A DNA stretch of 20,197 bases from an uncultured Collinsella sp. (GCA_937997605.1 CALLFD010000134.1:1-20197), one strand, 5' to 3'. Positions 12,813 to 20,197 are shown, numbered from the stretch's first letter. Program-made: numbers and translations. The notes: generated by a model from the letters alone, not told the origin.

Positions 12813-14571
12813 GATGATGTCTCGCCGTCGCCTGTTTGAGGCGGCTGCCGGTGCGCTGTTGCTTTCGGGCTGCTCGGTGCAGGAAGACTCCTCGACCAAA
12901 AAGGTCAAAAAGCAGGACAAGATTAAAAAGGCCGAGGCCTCCGATCAGTCCAAGCATCTTCGCGATAAAGATGAGCTGTACGAGGTCTACGACGACTCGG
13001 GTATTGTGACCATGTACCTGACGGTCTCACGCGGCAACAGCTCCGAGAACACCGACCACAGCTGGGCCGAGATCAACACGTACTCGGTGTATGACTATGC
13101 CGACATGGGCGTGACGCGCTATCAGGTTATGGGCCTGCTGCAGCCGGGCGACGAAGACGGCCCGGTGGCCGGCGAGGTTGGCTATGGCGAGGAAGCGCCC
13201 AATGCCACCGTGCAGGTGCGCGGTCAGACATCGAGCAACAACTCGCAAAAGAATTACAAGGTGGAGCTCAAAAAGGGCAAGGGTACCTGGCGCCAACAGC
13301 GCGCGATTGCGCTCAACAAGCACATGGGCGAGGGCATGCGTTTTCGCAACAAGATGGCCTATGACCTTATCCGCGGGATTCCCCAGATGATGGGCCTGCG
13401 CACGCAGTTTGTGCATCTGTGGGTGTGCGACCAGACCGAAAAGTCCAACGATACCTTTCAGGACTACGGCCTGTTTACACAGGTGGAGCAGCTCAACAAG
13501 ACGGCGCTTAAGGCACATGGCCTGGATAAGAACGGGCATCTGTACAAGGTGAACAGCTTCGATTTCCATCGCTACGAGGACACCATTAAGCTCGCCGATG
13601 ATCCCGACTACAACCAGGCAAACTTTGAGGGCATGCTCGAGATTAAGGGTGATTCGGACCACACCAAGCTCATCGAGATGCTCGATGCGCTCAACGATGA
13701 ATCGCAAAAGATCGATGATGTGCTCGATACCTACTTTGATACCGAGAATCTGGTCTATTGGCTGGCGTTTCAGATTCTGACGGGCAACTGTGATACGCAG
13801 AACCGTAACTGCTATCTGTACAGCCCGCTCAACTCAAATACCTGGTACTTTTTAGATTGGGATAACGACGGCATGCTGCGTAAGCTGGAGCTTTCTCTTA
13901 CCGGGTTTTCGGACTACGCGAGCTGGGAGCGCGGTGCAAGCAACTACTGGGGCAACGTACTGTTCAATCGTGCGCTGCGCAGCAAATCGTTCCGCAGCGA
14001 GCTCGACCGCGCCGTCAAGGACCTGCGTTCGTATATGACCGAGGCACGCCTGAGCAAGATGATCAAGCACTACCGCGAGGTTACTGAATCGCTAGTTTTT
14101 GCTTCGCCCGATATCGACCATCTGCCTGTCACCAAGGACCAATACGAGCAGATCGCCGCGGCGATTCCCTCCGAGATCGAGGAGAACTACAAGAGCTTTC
14201 GCGAGAGTTTTAAAAAGCCCATGCCGTTCTACATCGGCGTGCCGCAGATCGATAACGGTAAGCTGCGTATTAACTGGGATGCGTCCTACGACTTTGAGGC
14301 GCGCGACATTCGCTACACTGTGGAGCTTGCTCGTGACTATGCCATTAGCGACGTGGTCTTTAAGGCCGAGGACGTGCTGCTTCCCGAGGTGACCTGCGAT
14401 GCGCCCGATGCCGGCCAGTATTTTGTGCGTTTGCGTGCCACCAACTCCGACGGTTATAGGCAAGATGCGTTTGACTACTATGTGACCGACGACGGCAAGC
14501 ACTACGGCATGAAGTGCTTTTACGTGCAAGACGGCGGTAAAGTCGTGGAGGACACGTATGAGGAGGGCTAG
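12802..14571 (+). CDS. CotH-family kinase, predicted lipoprotein
   Basis: A 589-residue protein. Residues 7-24 read SRRRLFEAAAGALLLSGC: an RR-containing, possibly Tat-type signal with lipobox LSGC, so C24 is the likely lipidated residue. After a Lys-rich linker the CotH kinase domain spans about 110-470: VRGQTSSNNSQKNYKVEL (R140), DYGLFTQVEQLNK, NRNCYLY and DWDNDGM (D352, D354, D356), the metal/catalytic site pattern of CotH. The C-terminal ~100 residues look Ig/Fn3-like. Known CotH proteins are atypical kinases that phosphorylate spore-coat proteins; others are found in non-sporing bacteria with unknown substrates. Start ATG 12802 has GGGGAGG five bases upstream. It overlaps pelG by 11 bp and the VTC gene by 14 bp. 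The substrate here is unknown: surface protein or polymer are both open. Confidence 0.9.
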   Translation: MTDRMMSRRRLFEAAAGALLLSGCSVQEDSSTKKVKKQDKIKKAEASDQSKHLRDKDELYEVYDDSGIVTMYLTVSRGNSSENTDHSWAEINTYSVYDYADMGVTRYQVMGLLQPGDEDGPVAGEVGYGEEAPNATVQVRGQTSSNNSQKNYKVELKKGKGTWRQQRAIALNKHMGEGMRFRNKMAYDLIRGIPQMMGLRTQFVHLWVCDQTEKSNDTFQDYGLFTQVEQLNKTALKAHGLDKNGHLYKVNSFDFHRYEDTIKLADDPDYNQANFEGMLEIKGDSDHTKLIEMLDALNDESQKIDDVLDTYFDTENLVYWLAFQILTGNCDTQNRNCYLYSPLNSNTWYFLDWDNDGMLRKLELSLTGFSDYASWERGASNYWGNVLFNRALRSKSFRSELDRAVKDLRSYMTEARLSKMIKHYREVTESLVFASPDIDHLPVTKDQYEQIAAAIPSEIEENYKSFRESFKKPMPFYIGVPQIDNGKLRINWDASYDFEARDIRYTVELARDYAISDVVFKAEDVLLPEVTCDAPDAGQYFVRLRATNSDGYRQDAFDYYVTDDGKHYGMKCFYVQDGGKVVEDTYEEG

Positions 14572-15349
14572 CGCGCTGCTTGAGCGCTTGGCGGCCCCGC
14601 CTGTGCGTACCACGCAGGAGCGTTACCGCCACGAGCTCAAATATCTCATTAACGAGGGCGAGCACGCTGCGCTTGCCTGTCGCATGGCGCCGGTGTTTAA
14701 GCTGGACAAGCATGCGCGGGCGGGCGGTTACACCATTCGTAGCCTGTATTTTGACGATTGCTGCAATTCGGCCTACGAGGAAAAAGACGCCGGCATTCTC
14801 ATGCGCAAAAAGTATCGCGTGCGTATCTATAACGGCAGCGACAAGGTGATTAAGCTCGAGCGAAAAAAGAAGTACGGCAGCTGGATCTACAAGGAGGACG
14901 CACCGCTTACGCGCGGCGAGTTTGAGCAGATTCTGGCCGGCGACTACGACTTTTTGCTGAGGAGCCCCTATCCGCTCTGCCGCGAGTTCTACATCGAGTG
15001 TATCTGCAACATGATGCGCCCGCGGACCATCGTGGACTACGAGCGCGAGCCGTGGGTGATGGATGAGGGCACCGTGCGCATTACGTTTGACATGAACGTG
15101 CGTGCCGCGGTGGGAAGCTTCGATATCTTTGACGCGACGCTGCCCGCGTTGCCTGTGCTGGAGCCCGGCAAGCTGGTGATGGAGGTCAAGTTTACGGAGT
15201 TTTGCCCGCAACTGGTGCGCGATATGGTGCCGCCGGGCGCAGCCGAGCTTACGGCGGTCTCCAAGTACTGTCTGTGTTACGAAAAGACCGCCTACCTGCG
15301 CGGTTTTACCTACTGGGAATCGGATTTTGAGAACCGAGGGGATATTTAG
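14558..15349 (+). CDS. VTC-domain polyphosphate polymerase-like protein
   Basis: A 263-residue soluble protein matching the VTC domain, the catalytic tunnel domain of the eukaryotic vacuolar polyphosphate polymerase Vtc4. Seen: YRHELKY (R24, K28), IRSLYFDD, KKYRVRIYN (R87, R89), KLERKKK (K99, E101, R102), RPRTIVDYER, VRITFD and the late MEVKFTEFCP. These basic and acidic residues correspond to the phosphate-lined tunnel, so the active site looks intact. Bacterial VTC proteins often occur with CotH and DUF4956 genes, as here. The likely reaction is making polyphosphate from NTP, or a related triphosphate-tunnel chemistry; this has not been shown for such stand-alone forms in pel loci. The start ATG has GGAGGA five bases upstream and overlaps the CotH gene by 14 bp. 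A 3-bp gap leads to the next gene. Confidence 0.9.
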   Translation: MRRASALLERLAAPPVRTTQERYRHELKYLINEGEHAALACRMAPVFKLDKHARAGGYTIRSLYFDDCCNSAYEEKDAGILMRKKYRVRIYNGSDKVIKLERKKKYGSWIYKEDAPLTRGEFEQILAGDYDFLLRSPYPLCREFYIECICNMMRPRTIVDYEREPWVMDEGTVRITFDMNVRAAVGSFDIFDATLPALPVLEPGKLVMEVKFTEFCPQLVRDMVPPGAAELTAVSKYCLCYEKTAYLRGFTYWESDFENRGDI

Positions 15350-15352
15350 ACC

Positions 15353-16018
15353 ATGAGCACCAGGGACTTTTTTAAAAACTCCGTCTTGGAGGCGTTTGGC
15401 CAGGTCGACCCTGCCAAGATTGGCCTTTCGCTGCTCGTGGCGCTCGCCATGGGCATCCTGATCTATTACGTGTACAAGCGCTTTTTTACCGGCGTGGTGT
15501 ATTCGCGTAGCTTTGCCGTGACGCTTGTGGGCATGTGCGTGCTCACCTGCATGGTCACGCTCGCGATTTCGACCAACGTGGTCATCTCGCTCGGTATGGT
15601 CGGTGCTCTGTCAATCGTCCGCTATCGTACGGCGGTTAAGGACCCGCTCGACCTGCTGTATCTTTTTTGGGCCATTACCACAGGCATTACGGCAGGCGCC
15701 GGCATGTACGCGCTCGTGGGGCTTACGGCAGTGGTGATTGTGGTGATGATTGCCGGCTTTGCGAGCCACCAGGACAAGGCGCGCGTGTACATGATTGTCA
15801 TTCACTACACGGGCCAGACCACCGGCGACGATATCGTGCGTGCATTTGGGCGCACCAAGTTTACCGTCAAGTCCAAGACCATGCGCGGCGACAAGGTGGA
15901 AATGGCCGTCGAGGTGTTCTCGGACGGTGTTGACATGCCCTATGCGGACGCCATTCGCGCGCTCGACGGCGTTGAAGATCTGACGTTGATCCAATACAAC
16001 GGCGAGTACCACGGGTAG
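15353..16018 (+). CDS. DUF4956 membrane protein
   Basis: A 221-residue protein with about four membrane segments in residues 20-145 and a soluble C-terminal domain (about 145-221) with a ferredoxin-like pattern. The hallmark SIVRYRTAVKDPLDLLYLFWA lies between the third and fourth segments and identifies DUF4956. The function is unknown. Its regular partner is the VTC-domain protein, so it may be the membrane partner or channel for the VTC product, as the membrane part of yeast VTC carries polyphosphate across the vacuole membrane. That parallel is inference. A GAGGGG site precedes ATG 15353, three bases after the VTC stop. It is the last gene of the operon; no clear U-rich terminator follows before the large palindrome at 16057. 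Confidence 0.9.
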   Translation: MSTRDFFKNSVLEAFGQVDPAKIGLSLLVALAMGILIYYVYKRFFTGVVYSRSFAVTLVGMCVLTCMVTLAISTNVVISLGMVGALSIVRYRTAVKDPLDLLYLFWAITTGITAGAGMYALVGLTAVVIVVMIAGFASHQDKARVYMIVIHYTGQTTGDDIVRAFGRTKFTVKSKTMRGDKVEMAVEVFSDGVDMPYADAIRALDGVEDLTLIQYNGEYHG

Positions 16019-16056
16019 GACCCTAGCGAGCAGATTGTACAAAGAGGGGCGCTTCT

Positions 16057-16260
16057 GGTCGAGCATACGTCAGCGAGCGGGTAGCTGCCGTGGCTATTAT
16101 GTTCCGGCGTTCTAACGAACGCCGGACCGCTCGACGCTGCGCGGGCATCTGCCGGGCGATCTGCCGCTCAAACCGTCGCTCGCGTACATATAGTACGCTT
16201 CGCTCCTCTTTCGCGGCACCTCGCCACGGCAGCTGCCCGCTCGCTGACGTATGCTCGACC
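16057..16260. repeat. 204-bp MITE-like palindromic element
   Basis: Arms at 16057-16093 and 16224-16260 are inverted copies matching in 36 of 37 bases (begin GGTCGAGCATACGTCAGCGA). Inside are two perfect smaller hairpins: TCCGGCGTTC / GAACGCCGGA around TAAC (16103-16126) and GCGTAC / GTACGC around ATATA (16182-16198). Another segment, CGCTCCTCTTT (16201-16211), complements 16041-16051 outside the left arm in 10 of 11 bases, allowing an alternative fold. There is no coding frame and no evident target-site duplication. It could be a non-autonomous mobile element or a REP-like structure. It may also stop or shield transcription between the Pel-like operon and the sugar locus. Confidence 0.75.
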
Positions 16261-16273
16261 TGAGTGGGCCGAT

Positions 16274-16304
16274 TTGGTTCGCATGCCGTCTTCACGGGTA
16301 TCAT
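16274..16304 (+). promoter_or_regulatory. Possible promoter of the LacI-type regulator gene
   Basis: TTGGTT (16274-16279) and TATCAT (16299-16304) are spaced by 19 bases, a little long. The operator TGAAAGCGATTTCA begins two bases after the -10, which is a usual place for a self-repressing regulator. Confidence 0.4.
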
Positions 16305-16306
16305 GG

Positions 16307-16320
16307 TGAAAGCGATTTCA
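16307..16320. promoter_or_regulatory. LacI-family operator ahead of the regulator gene
   Basis: TGAAAGCGATTTCA pairs in 6 of 7 positions around a central CG, the form of LacI/GalR-family operators. It closely matches the two sites ahead of the PTS gene (TGAAAACGATTACA), so the same repressor probably binds all three. Its position argues that the coding start lies downstream at 16336. Confidence 0.6.
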
Positions 16321-16335
16321 ACGACGGGGGTTCTC

Positions 16336-17316
16336 GTGGTAAAGATGAAAGATGTGGCCGAGCTGGCCGGCGTTTCGAGCGCCGCCGTCTCGCGCTACCT
16401 CAACGGTGGATATATCTCGGCGGACAAGGCCGAGCGCATTAAGCATGCAATCGAGCTGACCGGATACGTGCGATCCAGCCAGGCTCGCGCGCTGCGCACC
16501 GGTTCCACCAAGCTCATTGGCGTCATCGTGCCCAAGATCAACTCGGAATCCGTCAGCCGCATTACGGCGGGTATCGGGCAGGTGCTTGGCCGCCGCGGCT
16601 ACCAGATGCTGCTTGCCAATACCGATAACGCCCCCGATCGCGAGCTCGAGTACCTCGATTTATTCCAAAACCACCCGGTCGATGGCATTGTGCTGGTGGC
16701 AACCATGATCACCGACGAGCACCGTCGCGCGATTGAGTCGTGCCGTGTGCCCATTGTGTTGATCGGCCAACATGTCGAGGGTGCGGCGTGCGTCTATCAC
16801 GACGATTACGAGGCTGCCTTTGAGCTGGGCCGTGCGCTTGCGGGTCGCGTGGACGGCAAGATTGCCTACATTGGAGTTACCGAAGAAGACCGCGCGGCTG
16901 GTTATGAACGCCGTCGCGGTTTTGAGGCCGGTTTGCGCGCCGCGGACAACCCGCTCGATGCCGCTTTGATTCGCCTGGGCTCGTTTACGCTCGACTCGGG
17001 CTATCGCGCTGTGCGCGAGCTGCTTGCCGATGCCCGCGATGTTTCGTTTGTCGCCTGCGCGACCGACACCATGGCGGCGGGCGCGCTGCGTGCCATCGAT
17101 GAGGTTCGCGGTATGGGCGAGGGCATACACCGCGTGAGCGGTTTTGGCGACAACGCGTTTTTGCGCGCGCTGACGGGCGGCATTCCCACCGTGCATTATG
17201 GCTACCTGACCAGTGGCGTCGAGGCGACCAATATGTTGCTCAACACGCTCGATGGCGTGGAGGGGGAGAGTGGTCTAAAGACGCTCAAGCTCGGCCATCA
17301 GCTTATGAATGTCTAG
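16336..17316 (+). CDS. LacI-family transcriptional repressor (sucrose-type, ScrR-like)
   Basis: A 326-residue regulator. Residues 4-50 form the LacI helix-turn-helix and hinge helix (MKDVAELAGVSSAAVSRYLN, then the region with SSQARALRTG); the rest is a periplasmic-binding-protein-like sugar-sensing and dimerisation domain starting at KLIGVIVPKI. Start choice: GTG 16336 has GGGGG five bases upstream and gives MVKMKDVAEL, the normal LacI N-terminus; ATG 16345 is an alternative. Starts further upstream (16303, 16264) would include the operator at 16307-16320 in the gene and add residues with no family match. The adjacent PTS transporter and GH32 enzyme make sucrose or a related fructoside (possibly its 6-phosphate) the likely signal. 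It would repress the PTS gene through the twin operators and itself through the single site. Confidence 0.88.
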   Translation: MVKMKDVAELAGVSSAAVSRYLNGGYISADKAERIKHAIELTGYVRSSQARALRTGSTKLIGVIVPKINSESVSRITAGIGQVLGRRGYQMLLANTDNAPDRELEYLDLFQNHPVDGIVLVATMITDEHRRAIESCRVPIVLIGQHVEGAACVYHDDYEAAFELGRALAGRVDGKIAYIGVTEEDRAAGYERRRGFEAGLRAADNPLDAALIRLGSFTLDSGYRAVRELLADARDVSFVACATDTMAAGALRAIDEVRGMGEGIHRVSGFGDNAFLRALTGGIPTVHYGYLTSGVEATNMLLNTLDGVEGESGLKTLKLGHQLMNV

Positions 17317-17404
17317 ACTTTGGGCACGTCTGCCTGCCTCTGAGCCGCCTCTTTTTGCTTTAAAACTACCTTTCGCCGGCTTTTTCCTACCGTTCACCCT
17401 ACTG

Positions 17405-17418
17405 TGAAAACGATTACA
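17405..17418. promoter_or_regulatory. Operator 1 ahead of the PTS gene
   Basis: TGAAAACGATTACA, an inverted-repeat LacI-type site with central CG. The same 14 bases recur at 17431, 26 bp centre to centre, about two and a half helix turns. I see no strong -10/-35 pair around them, so the exact promoter is left open. Confidence 0.65.
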
Positions 17419-17430
17419 GACATATGAGAC

Positions 17431-17444
17431 TGAAAACGATTACA
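17431..17444. promoter_or_regulatory. Operator 2 ahead of the PTS gene
   Basis: Second exact copy of TGAAAACGATTACA, 56 bases ahead of the PTS start. The pair would allow cooperative binding by the repressor encoded just upstream; a CcpA-like global regulator could also recognise such a site. Confidence 0.65.
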
Positions 17445-17500
17445 GTGTAAATTTCAAAGATGGCCGGGTGCAGATGCGCCCGTTGGAGGAAAGGGAAGTC

Positions 17501-18901
17501 ATGGACTACCGCAAATCAGCCCAAGAGGTGCTCGACAACATCGGTGGCGCCGGCAACGTTGTTTCGGCCGCACACTGCGCCACGCGTCTGCGCCTTGTGA
17601 TTGCCGATAACGCCAAGGTCGACAAGGAGGCCCTCGAGAATATCGACGGCGCCAAGGGCGTCTTTGAGGCCCAGGGCCAGCTCCAGATTATTTTTGGTAC
17701 CGGCACCGTCAACAAGGTCTACGAAGAGTTCATCGCGCTTAGCGGCGTCGAGGCTGCCACCAAGGCCGAGGTCAAGGAGGCCGCGGCGCAGCAGCAGAAC
17801 ATCTTTATGCGTGCCATTAAGGTGCTCGGCGACGTCTTTGTCCCCATCATCCCCGCCATCGTGGCTTCGGGCCTGCTGCTGGGCATTATGAGCGCCCTCA
17901 ACTTTATGGCCTCTAACGGCTTTATCGCGCTCGACACCAATAACTTTATTTATAAGATCGCCGACCTGGTCTCGGGCACGTCCTTTGGTATTCTGCAGAT
18001 CCTGATCGGTTACTCCGCCGCTAAGGCCTTTGGCGCCAACCCGTATTTGGGCGCCGTCGTTGGCGGTGCGTTCATCAACTCCTCGCTGCAGAGCGCCTAT
18101 ACGGTTGCCTCCGAGGGCGTGCAGACCATGGTCACCGTCATCCCCGGCGTCTACAGCTTTGAGTGGGTCGGCTATCAGGGCCACGTGATCCCCGTCGTCA
18201 TCGCCTGCGCAATTCTGGCCTTCCTCGAGAAGCGCCTGCACAAGATCGTTCCCGAGATGTTCGACCTCTTTGTGACTCCGCTCGTCTCGGTGTTCGTGAC
18301 CGTGCTCGTGACGCTCGTTGCCGTCGGCCCCATCTTTGTCTGGGCTGAGAACGCCATCCTCGGTCTGATTCAGGCCCTGCTGACCCTGCCCTTCGGCATC
18401 GGTTCCTTTATCGTCGGCCTGTTCTATGCCCCCACGGTCGTTACCGGTATCCACCAGATGTACACCGCCATCGACCTGGGCCAGCTCGCCCAGTACGGCG
18501 TGACCTACTGGCTGCCCATCGCCAGTGCTGCCAATATCGCCCAGGGTGGCGCCGCGCTTGCCGTTGCCTTTAAGACCCGCGATGCCAAGATCAAGGGTCT
18601 GGCGCTTCCTTCGGCTCTGTCCGCCTTCATGGGCATTACCGAGCCTGCCATTTTTGGTGTTAACCTGCGCTTCTTTAAGCCCTTCATCGCCGGCTGCATC
18701 GGCGGCGGTTGCGGCGCCCTGGTCTGCGCGCTCACCTCGCTTGTTGCTTCCGGCACCGGCGTTACCGGCATCTTCGGTATCCTGCTGTGCCTGGCCCAGC
18801 CCGTGCAGTACGCGATCATGTTTGCGGTCGCCGCGCTGGTTTCCTTTGCTATCTCGTTTGTCCTGTACAAGGACGAGCCCAAGGCTTCCGAGCAGGCCTA
18901 A
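17501..18901 (+). CDS. scrA: PTS sucrose-type EIIBC transporter
   Basis: A 466-residue phosphotransferase permease. Residues 1-85 are the EIIB domain with the phosphorylated cysteine C26 in AAHCATRLRLV. Residues about 105-460 are EIIC, with around ten membrane segments and the conserved MGITEPAIFGVNLRFFKPF loop of the sucrose/trehalose/beta-glucoside group. No EIIA domain is attached, as in sucrose systems that borrow EIIA from the glucose PTS. It takes up the sugar and phosphorylates it, giving sucrose-6-phosphate if sucrose is the substrate. Start ATG 17501 has AGGAAAGGGA upstream; an in-frame start at 17468 is less likely. The neighbouring GH32 enzyme supports sucrose over trehalose. Twin operators upstream indicate control by the LacI-type repressor. 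Confidence 0.9.
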   Translation: MDYRKSAQEVLDNIGGAGNVVSAAHCATRLRLVIADNAKVDKEALENIDGAKGVFEAQGQLQIIFGTGTVNKVYEEFIALSGVEAATKAEVKEAAAQQQNIFMRAIKVLGDVFVPIIPAIVASGLLLGIMSALNFMASNGFIALDTNNFIYKIADLVSGTSFGILQILIGYSAAKAFGANPYLGAVVGGAFINSSLQSAYTVASEGVQTMVTVIPGVYSFEWVGYQGHVIPVVIACAILAFLEKRLHKIVPEMFDLFVTPLVSVFVTVLVTLVAVGPIFVWAENAILGLIQALLTLPFGIGSFIVGLFYAPTVVTGIHQMYTAIDLGQLAQYGVTYWLPIASAANIAQGGAALAVAFKTRDAKIKGLALPSALSAFMGITEPAIFGVNLRFFKPFIAGCIGGGCGALVCALTSLVASGTGVTGIFGILLCLAQPVQYAIMFAVAALVSFAISFVLYKDEPKASEQA

Positions 18902-18921
18902 GAGCTTTTGATTGAGGGGAT

Positions 18922-18950
18922 GCCCGCGGGTCGTATGCTCGCGGGCGTTT
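18922..18950 (+). terminator. Hairpin after the PTS gene, weak terminator or attenuator
   Basis: GCCCGCG (18922-18928) and CGCGGGC (18940-18946) form a perfect 7-bp GC stem around an 11-base loop, followed by GTTT. The T run is short, so partial readthrough into the GH32 gene is likely; it may also stabilise the PTS mRNA end. Confidence 0.5.
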
Positions 18951-19008
18951 CCCGTATCTGGTGCCGATCTCTGGTGCCTTGTTACTTTCGATCCGTTAGG
19001 ACTTTGAT

Positions 19009-20197
19009 ATGTCTAATGCACTTGGTCGCGACCTTGCAAAGCTGGTCGCCGCTGTTGACGCCGCCGCCTCTGAGTGCGGTCATGGCGCGTATGGCCAACG
19101 CTTCCATATTATGCCGCCGGCGGGTTGGCTCAACGACCCCAACGGTCTTTGCCAAGCGGGCGGCGTGTTCCATGCCTATTTTCAATATGCGCCGTTTGAT
19201 GTCGAGGGCGGCGTTAAGGCCTGGGGCCATGCGACGAGCCGCGATCTTATAACGTGGGACTATGTTGGCGCTCCGCTGCTGCCCGACGAGCCGTTCGATT
19301 GCCACGGTGTGTATTCGGGCTCCGCGCTTGCCGAGGACGGTCGCATTCGCGTGCTCTATACGGGCAACGTTAAGCTTTCCGATGCGGACGGCACGTACGA
19401 CTACGTCAATACCGGCCGCCGCGCCGATACTGTTTATGTGGAGAGCGCCGACGGTCAGTCGTTCGACGCCAAGCGTGTGGTGCTGGCTTCCGAGGATTAT
19501 CCCGAGGATTTGACCTGCCACGTGCGTGACCCCAAGGTGTGGCGCGATGATGATGGGCGTTATCACATGGTGCTGGGCGCGCGTCGTCGCGTGGACGGGC
19601 CGCATGTCGATAGCCGTTTTTGCGCCATGCACGGCGAGGGTGCCGGACGCGATGTGGGCGAGATCCTGGTGTATGGCTCGCCCGATATGCTGAGTTGGGA
19701 GCTCGAGAGCCGTGTGTCTACGCCCGAGCGTTTTGGCTTTATGTGGGAGTGCCCGGGATACCTTGAGCTTGAGGCGGATGGCGGTGTGCCGGCGAAGTGG
19801 TTGTCCTTCTCGCCCCAGGGGCTCGAGGGCGGTCGTTGGGACCGCGGCAATGTGTATGCAGCGGGCTACATGCCTGTAACGGGCGACATTACGGGCGGCA
19901 ATGACGCTTATGAGCTGGGCGAGTTCCGCCTGTGGGACGCTGGTTTTGACTTCTATGCTCCGCAGGAGTTCACGGCCGAGGATGGTCGCCATATTTTGAT
20001 CGGCTGGATGGGCATGCCCGATGAGCCAACCTATGGCAACGCGCCTACCGTGGCGTGCGGCTGGCAGCACTGCATGACGGTGCCGCGTGAGCTTACAGCC
20101 GGTGCCGGCGGCGTAGTGCTGCAGCAGCCGGCGCGCGAGATTGAGCACCATTATGCCTCGGTGCGTGTGGGGGAGGGCTCGTTGGAGGTTGCCGGCG
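19009..20197 (+). CDS. scrB: GH32 sucrose-6-phosphate hydrolase, 3' end cut by window
   Basis: At least 396 residues of a glycoside hydrolase family 32 enzyme; the frame is open to the right edge, so the C-terminal beta-sandwich is only begun. The three GH32 catalytic blocks are complete: WLNDPNG with nucleophile D43, RDPKV with transition-state stabiliser D174, and WECPG with acid/base E247. The protein starts at ATG 19009 with TAGGA seven bases upstream and has no signal peptide, so it acts in the cytosol. Following a PTS EIIBC of sucrose type, the likely reaction is hydrolysis of sucrose-6-phosphate to glucose-6-phosphate and fructose. Activity on other fructosides such as short inulin is possible. 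A long frame on the opposite strand (about 18982-20151) is a codon-bias shadow of this gene. Confidence 0.92.
   Translation, partial: MSNALGRDLAKLVAAVDAAASECGHGAYGQRFHIMPPAGWLNDPNGLCQAGGVFHAYFQYAPFDVEGGVKAWGHATSRDLITWDYVGAPLLPDEPFDCHGVYSGSALAEDGRIRVLYTGNVKLSDADGTYDYVNTGRRADTVYVESADGQSFDAKRVVLASEDYPEDLTCHVRDPKVWRDDDGRYHMVLGARRRVDGPHVDSRFCAMHGEGAGRDVGEILVYGSPDMLSWELESRVSTPERFGFMWECPGYLELEADGGVPAKWLSFSPQGLEGGRWDRGNVYAAGYMPVTGDITGGNDAYELGEFRLWDAGFDFYAPQEFTAEDGRHILIGWMGMPDEPTYGNAPTVACGWQHCMTVPRELTAGAGGVVLQQPAREIEHHYASVRVGEGSLEVAG

Noticed and set aside
17317..17400. Terminator after the LacI-type gene (TGCCTG...CTTTTT and GCCGGCTTTTT)
   Set aside because: T runs are present but no adequate stem precedes them.
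17516..18454. Minus-strand open frame opposite the PTS gene
   Set aside because: Composition is low-complexity (D, G, H, N, Q rich) and contradicts a clear EIIBC protein on the + strand.
18982..20151. Minus-strand open frame of 389 codons near the right edge
   Set aside because: The + strand carries a complete set of GH32 catalytic motifs in an unbroken frame; the minus frame is its shadow.
1..20197. CRISPR array, rRNA or tRNA genes
   Set aside because: No regularly spaced short repeats and no rRNA- or tRNA-like sequence were seen.

Overview
The window is typical of a high-GC, Gram-positive gut actinobacterium of the class Coriobacteriia. A Collinsella-like genome is my best guess, from GC-rich codon use, strong GGAGG-type ribosome binding sites, frequent start/stop overlaps and the gene combination. 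This is inference, since there is no rRNA or marker gene here. All convincing genes are on the + strand.

Left part (1 to about 4,900) is an AT-richer accessory or defence-type segment. It holds the 3' part of a reverse transcriptase gene that runs in from the left edge, then an AbiH-family abortive-infection protein. Next comes about 680 bp without a convincing gene but with a clear intrinsic terminator and intergenic repeats. A HigB-like toxin follows, with a HigA-like antitoxin that carries an ImmA/IrrE zinc-peptidase domain. Copies of one short intergenic repeat family lie on both sides of the toxin-antitoxin pair.

Middle part (4,923 to 16,018) is an eight-gene, tightly packed operon for a Pel-like exopolysaccharide. 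Its first five genes are an SDR-PelD fusion (c-di-GMP receptor with an intact RxxD I-site and a dead GGDEF), a PelE-like TPR membrane protein, a membrane-anchored DUF2194/NodB-like deacetylase, the PelF glycosyltransferase and the PelG transporter. The last three are a CotH-type kinase lipoprotein, a VTC-domain polyphosphate polymerase-like protein and a DUF4956 membrane protein. Every junction is a short overlap or a gap of 3 bp, so the eight genes should be made together. No outer-membrane Pel components are present, as expected for a monoderm cell. PelD would sense c-di-GMP and switch on PelF/PelG; the deacetylase would modify the polymer outside the membrane; the CotH/VTC/DUF4956 trio suggests an added phosphate-related function that is not explained by known Pel biology.

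Between this operon and the next locus lies a 204-bp MITE-like palindromic element with 37-bp arms (36 of 37 matching).

Right part (16,336 to the edge) is a sucrose-type sugar locus: a LacI-family repressor with its own operator, a pair of matching operators, a PTS EIIBC transporter, and a GH32 sucrose-6-phosphate hydrolase cut off by the right edge.
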